A stretch of DNA of 64,000 nucleotides from Anniella stebbinsi (taxonomy: Eukaryota; Chordata; Lepidosauria; Squamata; Anniellidae): NCBI GenBank assembly GCA_029215795.1, contig JARDYH010000007.1, positions 98,595,263 to 98,659,262 of the forward strand, given 5' to 3'. A program made the position numbers and the translations under genes. The stretch's first letter is position 1, and each line of letters starts with the position of its first letter. The notes below the pieces were generated by a model. It was not told the DNA's origin, did no database searches, and saw nothing but the letters and a program-made list of their open reading frames with translations. Shown piece after piece: positions 63,766-64,000 of this stretch.

Positions 63766-63958
63766 GGGCAGCCTTGCCTTGGCATCACACAACTCAGACA
63801 TGGAATCTGAGATATCACCCTCCTTTGCTAATTCCTATCCCTTGGCCCAAGAGTCCTGCAGCACCATGAGTGGTATCTACCCTTTGGGTTATCACTTGCT
63901 GACTGCCACCAAAGGGAAGACCAGAAGGGGAATACGTGGGTGTATTTCCCATACCTTT
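63766..63958. repeat. Duplicated block adjoining a CR1 3' end (copy 2)
   Basis: The same block as 44890-45084, with a 2-base length difference and a few substitutions. On its left it is preceded by TTCATAGAATCATAG, which is itself CR1-tail sequence. Confidence 0.85.
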
Positions 63959-64000
63959 AGAATCATCGAATAGTAGAATTGGAAGGGGCCTATAAGGCCA
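63959..64000 (-). mobile_element. CR1 3' end, cut by window edge
   Basis: AGAATCATCGAATAGTAGAA and GGAAGGGGCCTATAAGGCC, the antisense CR1 3' terminus continuing beyond the window. Confidence 0.85.

Noticed and set aside
61941..64000. HGD exon 3
   Set aside because: I looked on the minus strand for the YAEQLSGSAFT block and splice sites and found none; it presumably lies beyond the window.

Overview
This is a eukaryotic, vertebrate nuclear window. The two spliced host genes, the CpG-rich promoter, and dense CR1, L2 and L1 LINEs with tRNA-derived SINEs and hAT-like MITEs suggest a non-avian reptile. A lepidosaur, most likely a lizard, is my best guess: many active-looking L2 copies end in a 'GGCGGTATATAAATG' plus (AATA)n or (AAT)n tail, and Ty1/copia, Tc1 and L1 remnants are also present. 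The species cannot be fixed from the sequence alone.

Host genes. NDUFB4 (mitochondrial complex I subunit) is complete on the + strand in three exons at 18960-23378, with a CpG island at its 5' end and an AATAAA at 23452. HGD (homogentisate 1,2-dioxygenase) lies on the - strand. Eleven exons, corresponding to human exons 4-14, run from 61940 down to the stop codon at 31524. Exons 1-3 must lie beyond 64000. All visible HGD exons are in frame, have canonical splice sites and keep the iron ligands. The two genes converge with about 8 kb between their 3' ends, as in the human NDUFB4-HGD neighbourhood.

Layout. 1-17.1 kb is almost wholly transposon debris: a Tc1 element split by CR1, an L1 split by an L2, a CR1 carrying both a hAT-like MITE and an L2, a CR1 ORF1 esterase fragment, a long antisense L2, and a degenerate copia element. 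17.1-23.5 kb holds NDUFB4, with a MITE directly upstream of its promoter, a MITE in intron 1 and two inverted L2 copies in intron 2. 23.5-31.3 kb is the intergenic space (CR1, MITE, L2). 31.3-64 kb is HGD. Its 11.7 kb intron at 38990-50674 is filled by CR1s, a CpG-rich segment, a SINE, a CR1 containing an 839-bp hAT-like foldback element, and an L1. Other introns hold a 1.1-kb palindrome, an L1 ORF1 region and several MITE families.

No convincing new protein system was found. The unusual material is structural: several nested insertions with readable target-site duplications, two very large palindromes, and a roughly 235-bp block duplicated next to a CR1 3' end at 45 kb and 64 kb that may be a CR1 3' transduction.
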